Origin: Branchiostoma floridae
Taxonomy: Eukaryota > Chordata > Leptocardii > Amphioxiformes > Branchiostomatidae
NCBI RefSeq assembly: GCF_000003815.2
Contig: NC_049992.1
Location: 7,048,344-7,112,343 of the forward strand
Direction: 5' to 3'
Length of the DNA stretch: 64,000 bases
In this document: positions 1 to 12,740 of the stretch, in pieces
How positions within the stretch are numbered: the stretch's first letter is position 1
How the letters are laid out: each line of letters opens with the position of its first letter
Notes under the pieces: model-generated
The model's database searches: none
Seen by the model: only the letters and a program-made list of their open reading frames with translations
Told to the model about the DNA's origin: nothing
Made by a program: the position numbers and the translations under genes

Positions 1-1558
1 ATATTTTTTCTTCTGCCTGTGTCGAGTTTTCCCTGTAACAGGCGGGATGTGAAGCTCGGGTGATGCTGAACTTGCAGCTTCGCGGGTTGATTTGATTAAT
101 GTCACCAGCGGGAAGCTGATGAGGTAATTCATTAGTGGGCCGGTGGCTGCTTTTACGCCTCGATGAAAAATGTGTCGCGTGTACCACCGACATGAAACAC
201 GCACCCTCACCAAATCACGTGCCAACGTCGTCCACACCTGTTCCTACTTCAGGACTGACTACGCTAAAGTGATTATTAAGACTTTGTAGCAAATTTGCTC
301 CTATGTAATTACAGTCCATGTATCAAATTGTTGACGACATCAAACTGTGAAAGCGAATGTATCTTTAGAAGCTGTGTTAGAAACTAGAAAAAGGATTGGC
401 TGGGAGAATTTCGCGTGTCAGACTCGGATGGGATGTCAAGTAGAACTAATGGCACCCGTCAAAAAGTCATTGGCGTGGACTGTTGCATCCTAAATGTAAC
501 TGCAAAATGGCCTGTCTCTATGCAGCATCCCATATGCTTGACTGGACAAATCCAATTTCAATCTCAGGCGAGACGATCATTACTCCGGCACAAACCCGTC
601 GGGCGACGCGACATCGGGGTGATTTCATTACGTGTCATTCGGGCCTGATTCCGCGGGCTTATCGTGTATGCTGCTTCGCCGTCTCCTTGCCAATTGCGGA
701 ATGATTTTCTGGAAATTTGCGAGCCCGTCCGTGTTTAGGGGGGGATTTGATAAGCAGGTGTGATTGCAGACTGATTACATTTTTTATAGCTCTCAGCCCT
801 CCGTCATTTTCTGCCAAAAATGAAAGTACAGGTATTCAGTGATATTAATATCATATACCAGGACTCCAGGAGGTCCGTGTTGATTATTTCTTAACTCCCC
901 AAAATTGATTGAAATTGGTATTTGCTTGACTTGTTGACTTTCGGACGTAAAGCAAATCCAGAGCCTTGTAAAAATGCTTATAATGTACATAAAAAAGTAG
1001 CATACAGTCTTCAAAGTAAAGAGAACAAAATCACAACAGCGTGTCATTGTCAGATTGACTTTATGGTAGCATTGCATTTCAATGCCAGAAAGACCTTACC
1101 TACTCATACACCAAATATTGCAAGAACCTTGCCTGAAGATACCAGGTGTTCTCTAGTTATCTTCGAACAAACATCCCCATGACAATCAAACAGCAGTCAC
1201 TACAATGCCCCCATTTCACAAAAGTAAAAAATCTGGCAGCCTTGCTTACACTTTACAGTGCCCGTATCTACTTGACAAATCAGACCAGTTGTAAAGAGAA
1301 GGGCATCCCCTGGTGAGACCCTGGCCACCCTAATGGTGAGGTCATATCCTTGTCATGGCCTGAGAGAGATGGTTGGCAGGTTGCCCCCGGCAACCAGGGA
1401 TGGATGTAGTTGAGTATTACATGGGGCACAACAGTGGGCCTGGCCCCGTGGGAGTTAGCTGGTCTAGTGGGGACCTTATTAGATGGTTACACATGATACA
1501 GGATAATGCTATTCCATTTAAAGTACAGTATGGCTCTCTATTTGTAGTAGTGTAATAT

Positions 1559-1681
1559 TACTCTCCAAGCAGAGGTTAGCCTCCGGCTGTTTTTTTAGGT
1601 CGTTTTTATCTGGCTTTCTATTTTGTTTTGCATATTGCGTAGTTAGGTTTTGACAACAGCCTAACCTCTGCTTGGAGAGTA
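1559..1681. mobile_element. 123-bp MITE with 21-bp perfect terminal inverted repeats
   Basis: Perfect inverted ends, starting TACTCTCCAAGCAGAGGTTA, lie at 1559-1579 and 1661-1681. The element is flanked by an exact 9-bp direct repeat GTGTAATAT (1550-1558 and 1682-1690), read as the target-site duplication. There is no coding capacity. An 8-10-bp duplication fits hAT or Mutator-like mobilisation, but the superfamily is not established. Confidence 0.85.
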
Positions 1682-3330
1682 GTGTAATATATGCTTTCTA
1701 AAAATGCTGTTAATTCATTCATCTTTGTAGGGACTTGCATTTAAGGTCGCAATAGATAGGAAAGGGAGTATTCTCATGTCAAGACAATTCTGAATCCATT
1801 TTAACCACAACTTTGGCACAAGAATAGCTAAGGCCTACATGGAGTAAGGGAATTATTATTCCCCTTCAACCATGGAGGTCCCAGCTACCACTGTTGGCAT
1901 TCCTGTGGTTTCTGGTCTTAAACCTGAACTGACACCACGGTCTTCAAGTCAAACATCTTAGAAGCTCTAAGGAATCTCAAGGGCAGAGAAAAGCCCTTAC
2001 ACCTGTGGCACCGTCATTAGCATTGACCTCAGATGACCCCTCTAGACTGATTGAAAGTTTAGAGTTTTGCAGTCTGATAAAGGACTACCTATTATGACTT
2101 AGTCTGAAAGAATAACACTCTGGCACTGCTTTTTGCATAATATCATATGCTGTACTATTCGTTTTGAAAATCAATGGATTTTCATCTGTTTTATTCCTTC
2201 TACAAGTAGTACAAATATTCCTTGGTTATGTATTAACTCTCTATAAAGTCTCTTTTTTATTTCTATTCTACAGTTTTTAAATATTTTTTTAATTCTAGTT
2301 TCAACTACTTTGCTTTTGTAGAATTTCAAATGTGAGAATTTTGGTTTCATCGTTCACAAACAGAGAATGCCTTTGTTTTTTCAAAGTCCCCAGGACATGA
2401 AAGTAGAGTTATGCCTTATGGTATTGGGAAAATCGAATTCAAAGCATTTTCAAAGAGTAATTATGGATGTAAAATTCCAACATTCCGAATTCCAGATTCT
2501 GGACGTGGGCTGAAAAGTATGGAATGCCTCTGTAGTTTCAAAGCCCTTCATATCAAAGTGGTATACAGGGTAGGAATCTTTCTTTGAATGATTTTATTCA
2601 GATTTTTTCAAAAGTAACAATCTTGAAGAAAAGGACATACCAGGGGGTCCTTTCATGTCGTGAAGCTATTCCTCATAGAAATGAAGCATAAATATTCTAT
2701 CAAAATGCAAATCAGCTTTTTAGAAAATTGAAACTAGTAGTAGTGCAGAAGCTACATGAATGTCTATCTCCTATAGCACCTGACAATGTATGATTTTTAT
2801 TTTCGAAAAGCTGACAGACTTTCCTTCAGATTACAAATTCTATAGCAAATCCCTTCATGTCTCAATATGAAACTATGAAAATGGGAGCTGAATAAAGTAT
2901 TCTTTACACTGTACCAAGATGTAGTATTTTTCTTCAGACATTTAAGGCTAAGCTTTATTGTTTGGAATCTAACAACTAAAAATCAGATTTGTAGAGCCTC
3001 GGTCAAAAAGGTTTTTAATTAGAAAACCAAGAAACTAACTTAATGTAGCCTTGTGTAAAAAGATGTCCAATATTGCAGCCCCAGCCTCAGGCATGGTGAG
3101 TAGTATACAGAGGAATGGCCCGTGTAATCAGGTGTGCTCACCGGCGTGCAACAAATTGTTACCCGCAGAAACGAGGGAACATCAAAGGGAGGACATCCAG
3201 CCATTAAAGACGCCGCTGTACAGGTGCGGCTAAGATAGTCGTTACCTCATCATCGCCCGTGATTATTACTTCATCCCTCTCGGCTACGTTTTTATTGCCT
3301 TTTTTTCCTATCCTTTCATTTCCTATATAG

Positions 3331-3560
3331 ATGGTTGCAATAGTCTATTGGGATGGTTATGGGTTCAAACCCCGGCTAGGTCATACGAAAAGACTTTTAA
3401 AGTGCAACATGCTGATTTCTCTGTTTAGCACTGGGCATTTATGAGACAAAGTATGGTTGTTAAACACACAATACTAATAGTGGACTAGCCCCCTGCTGTA
3501 GTGTTTGCATAAATTAATGTGTGGCCCAAGGGCAATAGAAATCGGAATGGGCACTGCCCT
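3331..3560 (+). mobile_element. tRNA-like SINE fragment
   Basis: It carries a pol III B-box-like GGTTCAAACCC at 3362-3372 in a tRNA T-arm context, followed by an unrelated body and an AT-dinucleotide tail near 3560-3572. No A-box was recognised upstream, so it is probably 5' truncated. Calling it a SINE is inference from this layout. Confidence 0.5.
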
Positions 3561-3719
3561 ATATATATATATACCCTATACGGAAATGTGAGGGAAGGAC
3601 TTAAAACTTGTTTTCCGTCCCTCTTACTAGTGGAACAGAAGTTAAAACATGCTGGGAAGAATTAAGTACATTTTTAGTCTTACGTGAACAAGAATTATGG
3701 CCTCTTCTGCATTCAGTTG

Positions 3720-4260
3720 TATCATACTTTTTACTACCATTTGTTTGTCTACTGCTTACTTCTTAAGTGAAAATTGTGATGGAAACAGATACTGTGTTTA
3801 AAAAATGTGTAAACTGAAAATGTTTTCTTTCCTTTTACTACCATTCTGTTAAACCACAAGTCATGTTACTTTGTGAGTACAAATTGTGAGCTAAAGTTAC
3901 GTGTGAAACAGAAACTGTGGTTTCAAAAACATTTGCCTGGGAAGAAACTATTATTACAATCTGTAAACTGAAAGTGTTCTCATACTTTTTACTACCATTC
4001 AATTTCCTGAGTAAAAATTGTGAGTTAAAGTTACGAGTGAAACAGATACAGTTGTTAATATAAACACAGATCCTGATGTTAAAACAGGTGCCTGGGAAGA
4101 AACTATAACAACACAGCAATCTGTAAACTAAAAGTATATACATATATGCTCTTACTTTTTACTACCATTCAGTATAACCACAGGTATGTTTGTGAGTAAA
4201 AATTGTGAGTTAAAGTTACAAGTGAAACAGATACAGTAGTTAAAACACAGATCCTGATGT
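3720..4260. repeat. Degenerate tandem array, four units of about 110-165 bp
   Basis: Each unit starts near TTTTACTACCATT (about 3730, 3834, 3987 and 4157), then shows GTGAG(T)AAAAATTGTGAG, AAAGTTAC and GTGAAACAGATACAG, and ends with a GTGCCTGGGAAGAAACT-like stretch. Divergence and length differences mark it as old. No coding potential. Confidence 0.75.
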
Positions 4261-5039
4261 TAAAACATGTGCCTGTGAGAAAGTGGGGCACACAGGAGGC
4301 ACATAAAGGAGGCCGCCACAGCAGGAGACTAATTAGTCAGCTGGGTGATGATTATGTACCATCAAAGGGTGGGGAGTTGTCTAACTTAATTATAGGACAA
4401 TCACCCGAACAAAAGACATGGCTGTCATGCAACAATAACCCTGCTCCCGTTCTTTTTATTCTTGCGGAAAAGTAAAAATAATGCTTGTTTTTCTTTCATC
4501 AAGTAGACTAATGTACAAGATGAGAGAAGCGGTGAAAAGAGGAAAGGTCACTTTTTAGTGATGAGTTTTTAACTGCGGCAAAGTCGGGTTTTTGTCTGTT
4601 GTGGTCAGTGTATTGTCCAGAGGAATGGATAGCCAAAGGGTCTGCTGGTAGCAGAATTTCAATGATGATATGATTCATCTTTCAAAGGCATGAATTTTTT
4701 AAATGCTGTATATTAAAACTGTTTTTATTTTTACTTCTAAAGCAAAACAAGGTCAGTTTATATACATATACCGTAGGATATGGACTTTTTTAGTTTCTGG
4801 AAATTATCATCGGGGTATTGTACTGTGTATTTGTAGATTGATGTATTTTCCTTGTGAAATTAGATTACCTGCCAATTATGCTAATAATTCATTTCCTTGA
4901 TTTGATGATGCTATCATGTATATAAGATTGAAGCATAGAATAACTATCATACATTATGTAAATTTACTACATGTATTTATTTGGTTAAGGTGCAATTTGA
5001 TAAAGTTCGCCCACCCTTGAGTTCATGTTGATGGGTCTT

Positions 5040-5535
5040 CTTCAGGACAGGATTTGAACCCCTGACCATGTAGTCCTGTATGATCACTACAAATGGTAGT
5101 GGTACCAGGCTGGGACTGGAATGCCTGACCTAAGTGTAGTCCTATGATAAGTAGTATGACACTACAAGTGGTAGTAGTGTCAGGCCTGGATTCAAACCCC
5201 TGTCCTTGTAGTCCTGTCCTGTAGTACTATAAAAGTGCTTAAAGATACGCTGGGATTCGAACCCCTAAACTTGTAGTTCCGCAAGTATGCTGTGTTGTTC
5301 GTTCATCAGTTGACGAGGACCGCTTTGTCATCCGTTGGGTTGTGTGAGGTAGTCTCAGGTAGTTCCTAGAACATTACATGTATAAAAGTGCTAGTATACT
5401 AGTGTTAGGCTGGGATACGAACCCCAGGTGTTGTAGTCCTGTATACTGAAAATGGTGACAGTGTTATGCTGGGATTGGAAACCCTGACCTTGTACAAGTT
5501 GTAGTTCTGTGGTAGTTGAGCCAGGCTGGATGACC
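5040..5535 (-). repeat. Array of tRNA-T-arm-like units
   Basis: Six imperfect copies of CTGGGATTCGAACCCCTGACC-like sequence followed by TTGTAGTCCTGT, near 5050, 5111, 5188, 5253, 5412 and 5470. Read on the minus strand this is GGGTTCGAATCCCAG, a tRNA T-arm/pol III B-box. No full cloverleaf was found, so these are not called as tRNA genes. Confidence 0.55.
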
Positions 5536-5789
5536 TGTCAGTGACCCTGCAGGATGTCAGCTGACCCATGGTCTTTGGACAGACAGTGGCACCCTAATGG
5601 AACCAACCCTGGACTGGTGGAGAGGGGTCACTGCTACACCTGTCAGTGCTATTATGTATAGGACATCAGTAAAAGGGTCACCGAATTGGCGTCGCTGTTC
5701 CCCCTGTGCTGTTAATACTTAAAAAACAGGCTAGATGAAACCACATTGAAAAATTGAGCTAGAACCATGTCCTAAGGATGAGATATAAG

Positions 5790-6015
5790 AGCTAGCCTCT
5801 ACCAGGCTCCACATGTACAGGTCACTGGAAAAATAGTAGAAAGTGGCCAAATAAGACAGAAAACACGCCAGAGGAGTTAGATGGCAGAGGAGTACAGTTT
5901 ACGACCTAAGGAAACTGTACTCCTCTTCCATTCAACTCCTCTGATCTGTTTTCTGTCTTTTGGGCCAATTTCTACTACTTTTCCAGTGACCTGTGGAGCC
6001 TGGTAGAGGCTATAT
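5790..6015. mobile_element. Foldback element with two long imperfect inverted arms
   Basis: AGCCTCTACCAGGCTCCAC at 5793 is mirrored by GTGGAGCCTGGTAGAGGCT ending at 6011. The homology runs inward almost to the centre (AGAGGAGTACAGTTT against AAACTGTACTCCTCT near 5889-5917), so nearly the whole length can form one hairpin. No target duplication was identified and no protein is encoded. Confidence 0.75.
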
Positions 6016-8339
6016 AAGGGCAGTTCCAGTAAAGTTCATCTTGAATGAGCAACAACAGCCAGGATTTGATCAACTCCCAAACTCTAGCTCCATATTTACT
6101 CCGAGGCAGGGTAAAGAAAAGGTGTCCATAGTGTCCCTGCCATTTCCCCTTTGCCTTTGCCACCTGGATGGCTCCATATATGACAGTCCATCTAAAAACC
6201 ATTAAGGAGACAACCCCTGGGCTTGTTTTGCAAAGTGGGGTCAGCCACTGTCACCTCTACTGGACCTGGAATATACAGGGGATATACATGTATTTCAAAC
6301 AGAAAACATTTAACAGAGGTGATGCATTTTAACTTGTCTAAGACTAAGAGATTCCAAACATGAGCGTCACTTTCTGACATGAAAAAACAACGCTTGAAAT
6401 CTGGAATTTCCTTCCGGCAAAGTTTACATGATAACTTTGTACATGACAGAAATAAAGACATGAACTGAATAGTTATGTATTGGAGAAAGAATGCTCTTTT
6501 AGTGGACTTGAAAGCCTGAACTTAGAAATGTTCAAGCATTACCAATATTTGTTGAAATGTTGCGATTCAAACATGGTATCCTTAAAAGTTTGAAAATGGC
6601 TTTAGACATATTGCGAGACATGCTAAGAATGCATTTTGTACATTTGAGTCCTCTGTTTTGAAACACATGCTTGCATGTCCTCAATTGTTATGAGGACAAA
6701 CATATTTTCTGTAAACTTGTGACAACGTAAAGCTTGCAATTATTTAGCCCTTTCTCTATTCCAAGACTAGAGAATAATGTTCTGTTGTAACTTGTTTTGT
6801 ATGATTTTACAATTCAAATAGAATGTAAAAGCTGTACAATGTATATTGTCATAACTTGTCGAGCAAATCGCACAATATTACCCTGAAAGAAAATACCCAG
6901 TCAGTCCGAGACTGACTTGAGTACCAAGTGTTCAGGTCCTGCTTTAAATGTACCCTCGAACAAAAGAAACTATGTCAAACATGTGACGCCGTCAGCCAAC
7001 CGGTTGGAACAGGTGTTGGGTTGCAGGTTTCCGCTCCGTTCCTCCGCTAATGAATGCGGAGTACCCTCGGACAAACACTGTTGGGTTTCGAGTTGACTTC
7101 ACCTGAATACGGAAACAGTCAAGAGTTACTGAGAATACAAGGTTTTCACAAAGCAAACTGCTGTGTTTACCAGTGGGCAGTCTATTGTACTCATGTCTTC
7201 GTGAGAGCAAAAATTGTCTGGATTTAGGCAATGTTTTGAAAGTACAATTTTTTTGTGGCTGTATCTGTACCAATCTTTCCAAATGTTGATGTCTTCTACT
7301 TTGTCCTTAGACCATGCCTATTCCATCTGTTGGTTTACAGACTTCAAAAAAGAATATCACTAAACTGAAATAATTGTTAGAACTTACTGGAAAAATCTGC
7401 ACCTTGGTAACCCAAGTTTTAAGGAGGTGAAGTTAGAATGTTGCACCTTATAATTGCCCTCCTAGCCCTCTCCTTTCATATTGTCCGCTTGCAGAATTAT
7501 TTTTGCTGAAAGAATTTGAGAACCAAGACATTGAATTGGTGCAGCCTTTTTCTCTCAATATCAGGAAATTTCAGCAATTTGAAAAAGGCATAGAATCTGA
7601 AAAAAAGATGCAGCAATAATGCACAGAGCCCGCAGTTTTGGAGGGTGTGAAAAAAAGCTGCAAATGGCAAACGTTGAGATTACCAATATCATAACGCTCT
7701 TTCTGCCTGAAGTGATGCAATGCTGTAAACATGCCTCGGACAGTCATGATTTACGACCGTTTTAGCGTTTGGGTGATTACGCTAAAAGATTTAAGCCAGA
7801 TACTGAATACTAAGTGACATAAGTACAAGATAAATCTTTATTAGTCGCAGAATCGGAGGCCAGTTTCTTTTCATAGCACAACTCGATATAGACAGATCTA
7901 CTTGTCTTTGTCAGCAACAATTTGGTATATAGAACACTTTAGTGCAGACCTCTCTGATCGTAGGAACGTCAGAAGTTGACGCGACGTTTGAGAGCCGCAG
8001 CATCAAACGCCATGTTGGTGAAACCGGCATAAATTTTTGATGAGGCGCGTTAAAATTTTAGCAGGAGATCAAGCGCGATAGCGCCGCTAACAAATTAATA
8101 ACATCCAAGCATAGAGGTGTGCAAAGCCTCATTTTAAATGTAACGCATAATTAATAATCAAGATCCTTTTTTCGTGTTTTGTAGATCTTTTCAGTATTTC
8201 AACCCCATGATACAGGATTGATAACAGAATGTAACACTTTTGAAACCTGATGAGTAGTCTATTGATATTGCATATGCATAATTTTCTATACACTAATCAT
8301 AATTTGGGTTCACACATAACTCTTTTAGCTATTCAGTAT

Positions 8340-8470
8340 CCAAGAGGGTTATACTGTTGGTGCGTTTGTATGTCTGTGAACAGCATGGCTCGAGAGGCCT
8401 TGGATGTATCCTGGTGATATTTGGTACAAAATGTAGGTGGGTAGGGTTCAGGAAAACAAAGGTCAAGAAA
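8340..8470. repeat. Probable dispersed repeat fragment
   Basis: This stretch (around GTGAACAGCATGGCTCGAGA and GGTGATATTTGGTACAAAAT) has the look of a transposon-derived segment I associate with invertebrate repeats. There is no second copy in this window, so the call is weak. Confidence 0.2.
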
Positions 8471-8472
8471 AC

Positions 8473-8900
8473 CGTACAGAAATCTTTGGTGTCTGCTTCC
8501 GATTGTCTCAGTTCAAACTGAAAGCATCTAAGAGTTTCTCTTCTTCTACATCTTCCTTTTCTTCACTGCTATTTTCCCAACATCTTTAACCATCAGAATG
8601 CAGAAAAGCATACAGAAATCTTTGAGTCTGCTTCCGATTGTCTCAGTTCAAACCGAAAGCATCCAACCAGAGCTGTAAACATCATTTTTGTCTACTAGAC
8701 AGATCAGGGGATGGTGCTGAGTGTGTAATTTCTTCAATGCTATTTTCCCAACATCTCCAAACACCTTAAATGCAGAAAAGCGTACAGAAATCTTTGAAGT
8801 CTGCTTCCGATTGTCTCAGATCAAACCGAAAGCATCCAAGCGGAGCTGTAAACATGGTTTCTCTGTCTAAACAGATCAGGGGATGGTTCTGAAAGCCTGT
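8473..8900. repeat. Three tandem units of about 136-172 bp
   Basis: Copies start at 8473, 8609 and 8781 with C(G/A)TACAGAAATCTTTG, followed by GTCTGCTTCCGATTGTCTCA and AACCGAAAGCATC. Units 2 and 3 also share GAGCTGTAAACAT and ACAGATCAGGGGATGGT. Unit 1 differs in its second half. Confidence 0.85.
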
Positions 8901-9841
8901 GGAACCACTGAGCTGTGATGAACTGCTCACCGATTAGTCATCCCAATTTAACTCCTCATGTAGACTTTCCGCCATGCTCCCCACAACAGGCACAATGTAT
9001 CAGTTTACTCAAGAGCCCTGTGAATGGGGTGTTCGGCTTCTGGGCAGCTTTCTTGATCTTTTGATGCTAAGGAATGCTTTCAATTCTTTGCGAGGGATAT
9101 TTTCATGACCATGTTATATAAATCGTAACTGTTTAGCCATAAGCATAATTGATTCTTACAAAGAGCTCGAGCTTATAGTATTGAAGAAATGTGTTTTTTT
9201 TACATCTTTTTTTTCTAAGGAAAAAGCAGCTCAAATTGCAATGAGTTTGGTTGTTTTTTCTTGGAGGAAATACAGTAACGAGTAAGTGTACAGGTTATAA
9301 ACAGCTAATATATAAAATAACTAGAGTTCGGGGACCTCATACCTCCATGAAATATTTATTGCTTTTTTGTGGATGGTATGTATGTTTATAGTTGGTTGTA
9401 TTTGAGAGTAAAAGTTATATATGTTATGGGAAAGAAGTGGTGTAATCATTCAAATATCGCAAACGGGAACAAAATATAGGTGCGAATACCACAGACAGCA
9501 ACCACTCATTTTCCAAGACAGGCATTATGTTCTACATACTGGGTAAAATCGCAACTGTATGCTTTGTCATAATATGACATATGACAAATTCAATAATGAA
9601 ATACAATACAGGATACAAACACATCATCAACACAACCAAAAGGACATGAAATATCCGTCAACCAATACCTACATGTAGGATACGGGGACAAGTTGATGCC
9701 CGATATATAATAATGCAAGTACTTACCAACACAACATCAGCATAAGCCACGCGGAGCACAAAATCTAACAGCGCAAACGAAGTATAACACACCAGGCCCC
9801 CAAGTGGCTAAATACAAAGTTATTTATCATATTCAAATTGC

Positions 9842-9884
9842 CCAGCATCGGGAAACAGTTGCCCAGCATCGGGAAACAGTTGCT
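9842..9884. repeat. Short tandem repeat, about 22-bp unit
   Basis: GCCCAGCATCGGGAAACAGTT is repeated twice here. It recurs in the duplicated block at 11490-11535, where a third partial unit is present. Confidence 0.85.
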
Positions 9885-10079
9885 TTAAGGAGTTAAATGT
9901 TACATTACCCTAACCAGTTGCTATACGCAACAACTTTTCAGATAAGGGATTACCTAACACATCATACGTCGATGTAGGTTAGACATCCAGGTAATAAGAT
10001 ACGCCAAAAATAGTTACTCAAGCAACTGGATATGGTTTTGAAACGGTCAGACGTTTCGGAAAGAATCCACTTTCCTTCG

Positions 10080-11909
10080 TCAGTGACACATCCACATATT
10101 AGATATGTAATACATCCAATTACATACTAACGAAATGTCCGCGTAACGCAAGGCGCACCACAAAACATCTAACAACACAAATGGAATATAACATACTGTG
10201 TCCCCAAACGCACAAGTACATACATGCAATTTATTATCACAATCCAAATTGTCCGCCTCCCAAAACAGATGTTCTAAAATGTTGGGCTGGGCAAACAGCG
10301 GGTCTAATGTGCCAACTGTTACAAATATTTCAAACAATCCTAAGCAGACATAAATAAAACTACTGGGGGTTCCCCAAACAGCTGTCATAGAAATCACCTC
10401 ACTATCTGCTTGCAGCTAAGCCCATTAACAAACACATAAAGCACGATGCTTGTTCCAATATATCTCAAATATAGGGGTGATTTCTGATATTATTACATCA
10501 ATTATAACGACGGATATGGCTCCCAAAATCTCATCGATTCGAGCTTTCATCACACCCCACCAACACAACAAGTATGAAACCAATCCATCCAGCCGTTCTT
10601 GAGTAATCTTGTACACAGACAGAGACACATAACACACCGCACCAACACAACAAGTATGAAACCAATCCACCCAGCCGTTTTTTAGTAATCTTGTACACAG
10701 ACAGCCAAAACTCGGGATTCCCCAAACAGCTGTCATAGAAATGACCTCACTATCTGCTTGGAGCTAAGCCCATTAACAAACACTTAAAGCACGATGCCTG
10801 TTCCAGTATATTACAATAATAGGGGTGATTTCTGATACGTGCATCGTTTCACGACTGTGTGCAGGCACACCAAACCGTATGCGAATATTGCAAACGGGAC
10901 ATCAACTATAGTTGCGATAATCACAGACAGTAACGACTCATTTTCCAGGACAAGCAATATGTCATACATATTAGGTAAAACCGCAACTGTATGCTTTGTC
11001 ATAATATCACATACGAGAAAACCAAGGAACCAACGTGCATCGTAGGACGACTGTGAACACTGGGCACACCAAACCATATATCAATATCGCAAACGGGAAC
11101 AAAATATAGGTGCGAAAACCACAGACAGTAACCACTCATTTTCCAAGACAGGCATTATGTTCTGGGATAAATCGCAACTGTATGATTTGTCATAATATGA
11201 CATATGACAAAAACACTACTGCAATACAAGAAATACAATACAGGATACAAACACATCATCAACACAACCAAAAGGACATGAAATATCCGACAACCAATAC
11301 CTACATGTAGGATACGGGGACAAGTTGATGCCCGATATATAATAATGCAAGTACTTACCAACACAACATCAGCATAAGCCACACGGACCACAAAATCTAA
11401 CACTTAGTAACAGCGCAAACAAAGTATAACACACCAGGTCCCCAAAGGCACAAGTGGCTAAATACAAAGTTATTTATCATATTCAAATTGTCCAGCATCG
11501 GGAAACAGTTGCCCAGCATCGGGAAACAGTTGCCCAGCATACTAACGAAACTTCCGGGTTACGCAGCCCAAAACAGATGTTCTAGAATGTTGGGCTGGGC
11601 AAACAGGGGCACTTATGTTACAAATATTTGAAACGGTCCTAAGCAGACATAAATAAAACTAATGGGGGTTCCCCATACAGCTGTCATAGAAATCACCTCA
11701 CCATCTGCTTGCAGCTAAGCCCATTAACAAACACATAAAGCACGATGCCTGTACCAATATATCTCAAATATAGGGGTGATTTCTGACATTATTACATCAA
11801 TTATAACGACAGATACGGCTTCCAAAATCTCATCGTTTCGAGCTTTCATCACACCGCACCAACACAACAAGTATGAAACCAATCCATCGAGCCGTTCTTG
11901 AGTAAACAT
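10080..11909 (-). pseudogene. Duplicated hydrophobic minus-strand reading-frame fragments
   Basis: Several minus-strand open frames (10080-10397, 10425-10736, 10811-11077, 11155-11403, 11724-11909) encode hydrophobic, membrane-like segments such as SVVIIDVIISEITPIFEIYW, VWGTPSSFIYVCLGLFEIFV and VDVPFAIFAYGLVCL. Related peptides recur between blocks (HTVAVLPN against HTVAIYPR), as expected from the underlying DNA duplication. Frames are interrupted by stops and shifts, and no initiation context or splice pattern was found. I do not recognise a family. They may be remains of a duplicated multi-pass membrane protein gene carried by the repeat block, or hydrophobic reading by chance of T-rich DNA. 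The DNA duplication alone explains the peptide similarity, so it is not independent evidence of coding. Confidence 0.2.
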
Positions 11910-12740
11910 CTACACAGACAGAGACACCTAACAGAAAATATAACCTCCATTCCATGACATTTCATGGAGGTAATAAGGCAAGCTCTCACTGTTTTTGTTT
12001 ATTGTTGACCCATGTTCCAATGTATATGTTCTCTTTATGTTTTGATTTAGAAAAAGCACAAAATCTTGTGCTCCTCACAAGCATCATCTTAGTATGTGTA
12101 ACAACTAACATGAAAGGTTTTAATTATATGATCATACGTTTGAATGTATCATAAAAGCCACTACTGCTACTTCTTACAGACCTAAACAAAAGGCATTGTT
12201 GGTTTAATGTTGTTAACATGACACCTGTGGTATGGAGTTAAGGCTAATTACCAGTGTTTTATGTAAACAATGGGACAACAAAAGGGCCTGCTTACCTCAG
12301 CACACCTGCATCAGTTGATACACCTTGCAGCGGTTATGTATTTTCTCCTTAGATACATCATTGAACTTTTAAACTGTTTACACCAATAGAGGTGTAATTA
12401 AACTTGATTACCTGTTTGAATTCATCACCCCTGAATTTGGTGTCAAGAGTAGTTGGGCTATGCAGACACTGTTATAAGTTTACAGAATATTCAATATTTT
12501 GTCATGATTAGATGATTGTACATTTTTACATAAATTCATAATTTCTTGGCAAGCAAAACAGACAATACTGACGTCATAGTCACTCCAAATAACCCATAAA
12601 GTACATTTACATATTTTAGTGCATTTCCACATTTTCAACCAATAATTCACACTATGTTTGAGAAATGTTCTGTGATATGTCTGTCTACAGTATACATATA
12701 CTTCCTCAAATTTTAAAGTCTTGTATTTTTTGTCCCGCAG

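Larger units (their letters stand above)
9351..11969. mobile_element. 2.6-kb repeat block bounded by ACCTCCATGAAAT inverted ends
   Basis: A 13-bp sequence ACCTCCATGAAAT at about 9351 recurs as its exact reverse complement ATTTCATGGAGGT at about 11957, and the interval is made of repeated blocks. Block X (9450-9900) recurs at 11080-11540 and partly at 10840-11045. Block Y (10110-10640) recurs at 11540-11920 and partly at 10650-10830. A stretch around 10030-10085 (ACGGTCAGACGTTTCGGAAA, CACTTTCCTTCGTCAGTGAC) resembles the tail of a retroelement. No target duplication was recognised, so the transposon reading is inference; the duplication itself is seen directly. Confidence 0.5.
1..12740 (+). other. 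Sequence upstream of Eph exon 2, probably mostly intron 1
   Basis: No signal-peptide exon could be recognised, so the 5' end of the gene lies outside the window or was missed. Positions 1-720 are richer in G+C and CpG than what follows and contain homeodomain-like TAATTCATTAG near 124, but no coding pattern. Identified repeats are listed separately. I see nothing recognisable in 721-1549, 1691-3330, 4260-5040, 6016-8340, 8900-9350 and 11970-12740. The many short open frames on both strands here lack domain-like composition or splice support. Confidence 0.6.

Noticed and set aside
1-720. Eph exon 1 or promoter
   Set aside because: The stretch is richer in CpG, but no ATG with a signal peptide followed by a donor in the required phase was found.
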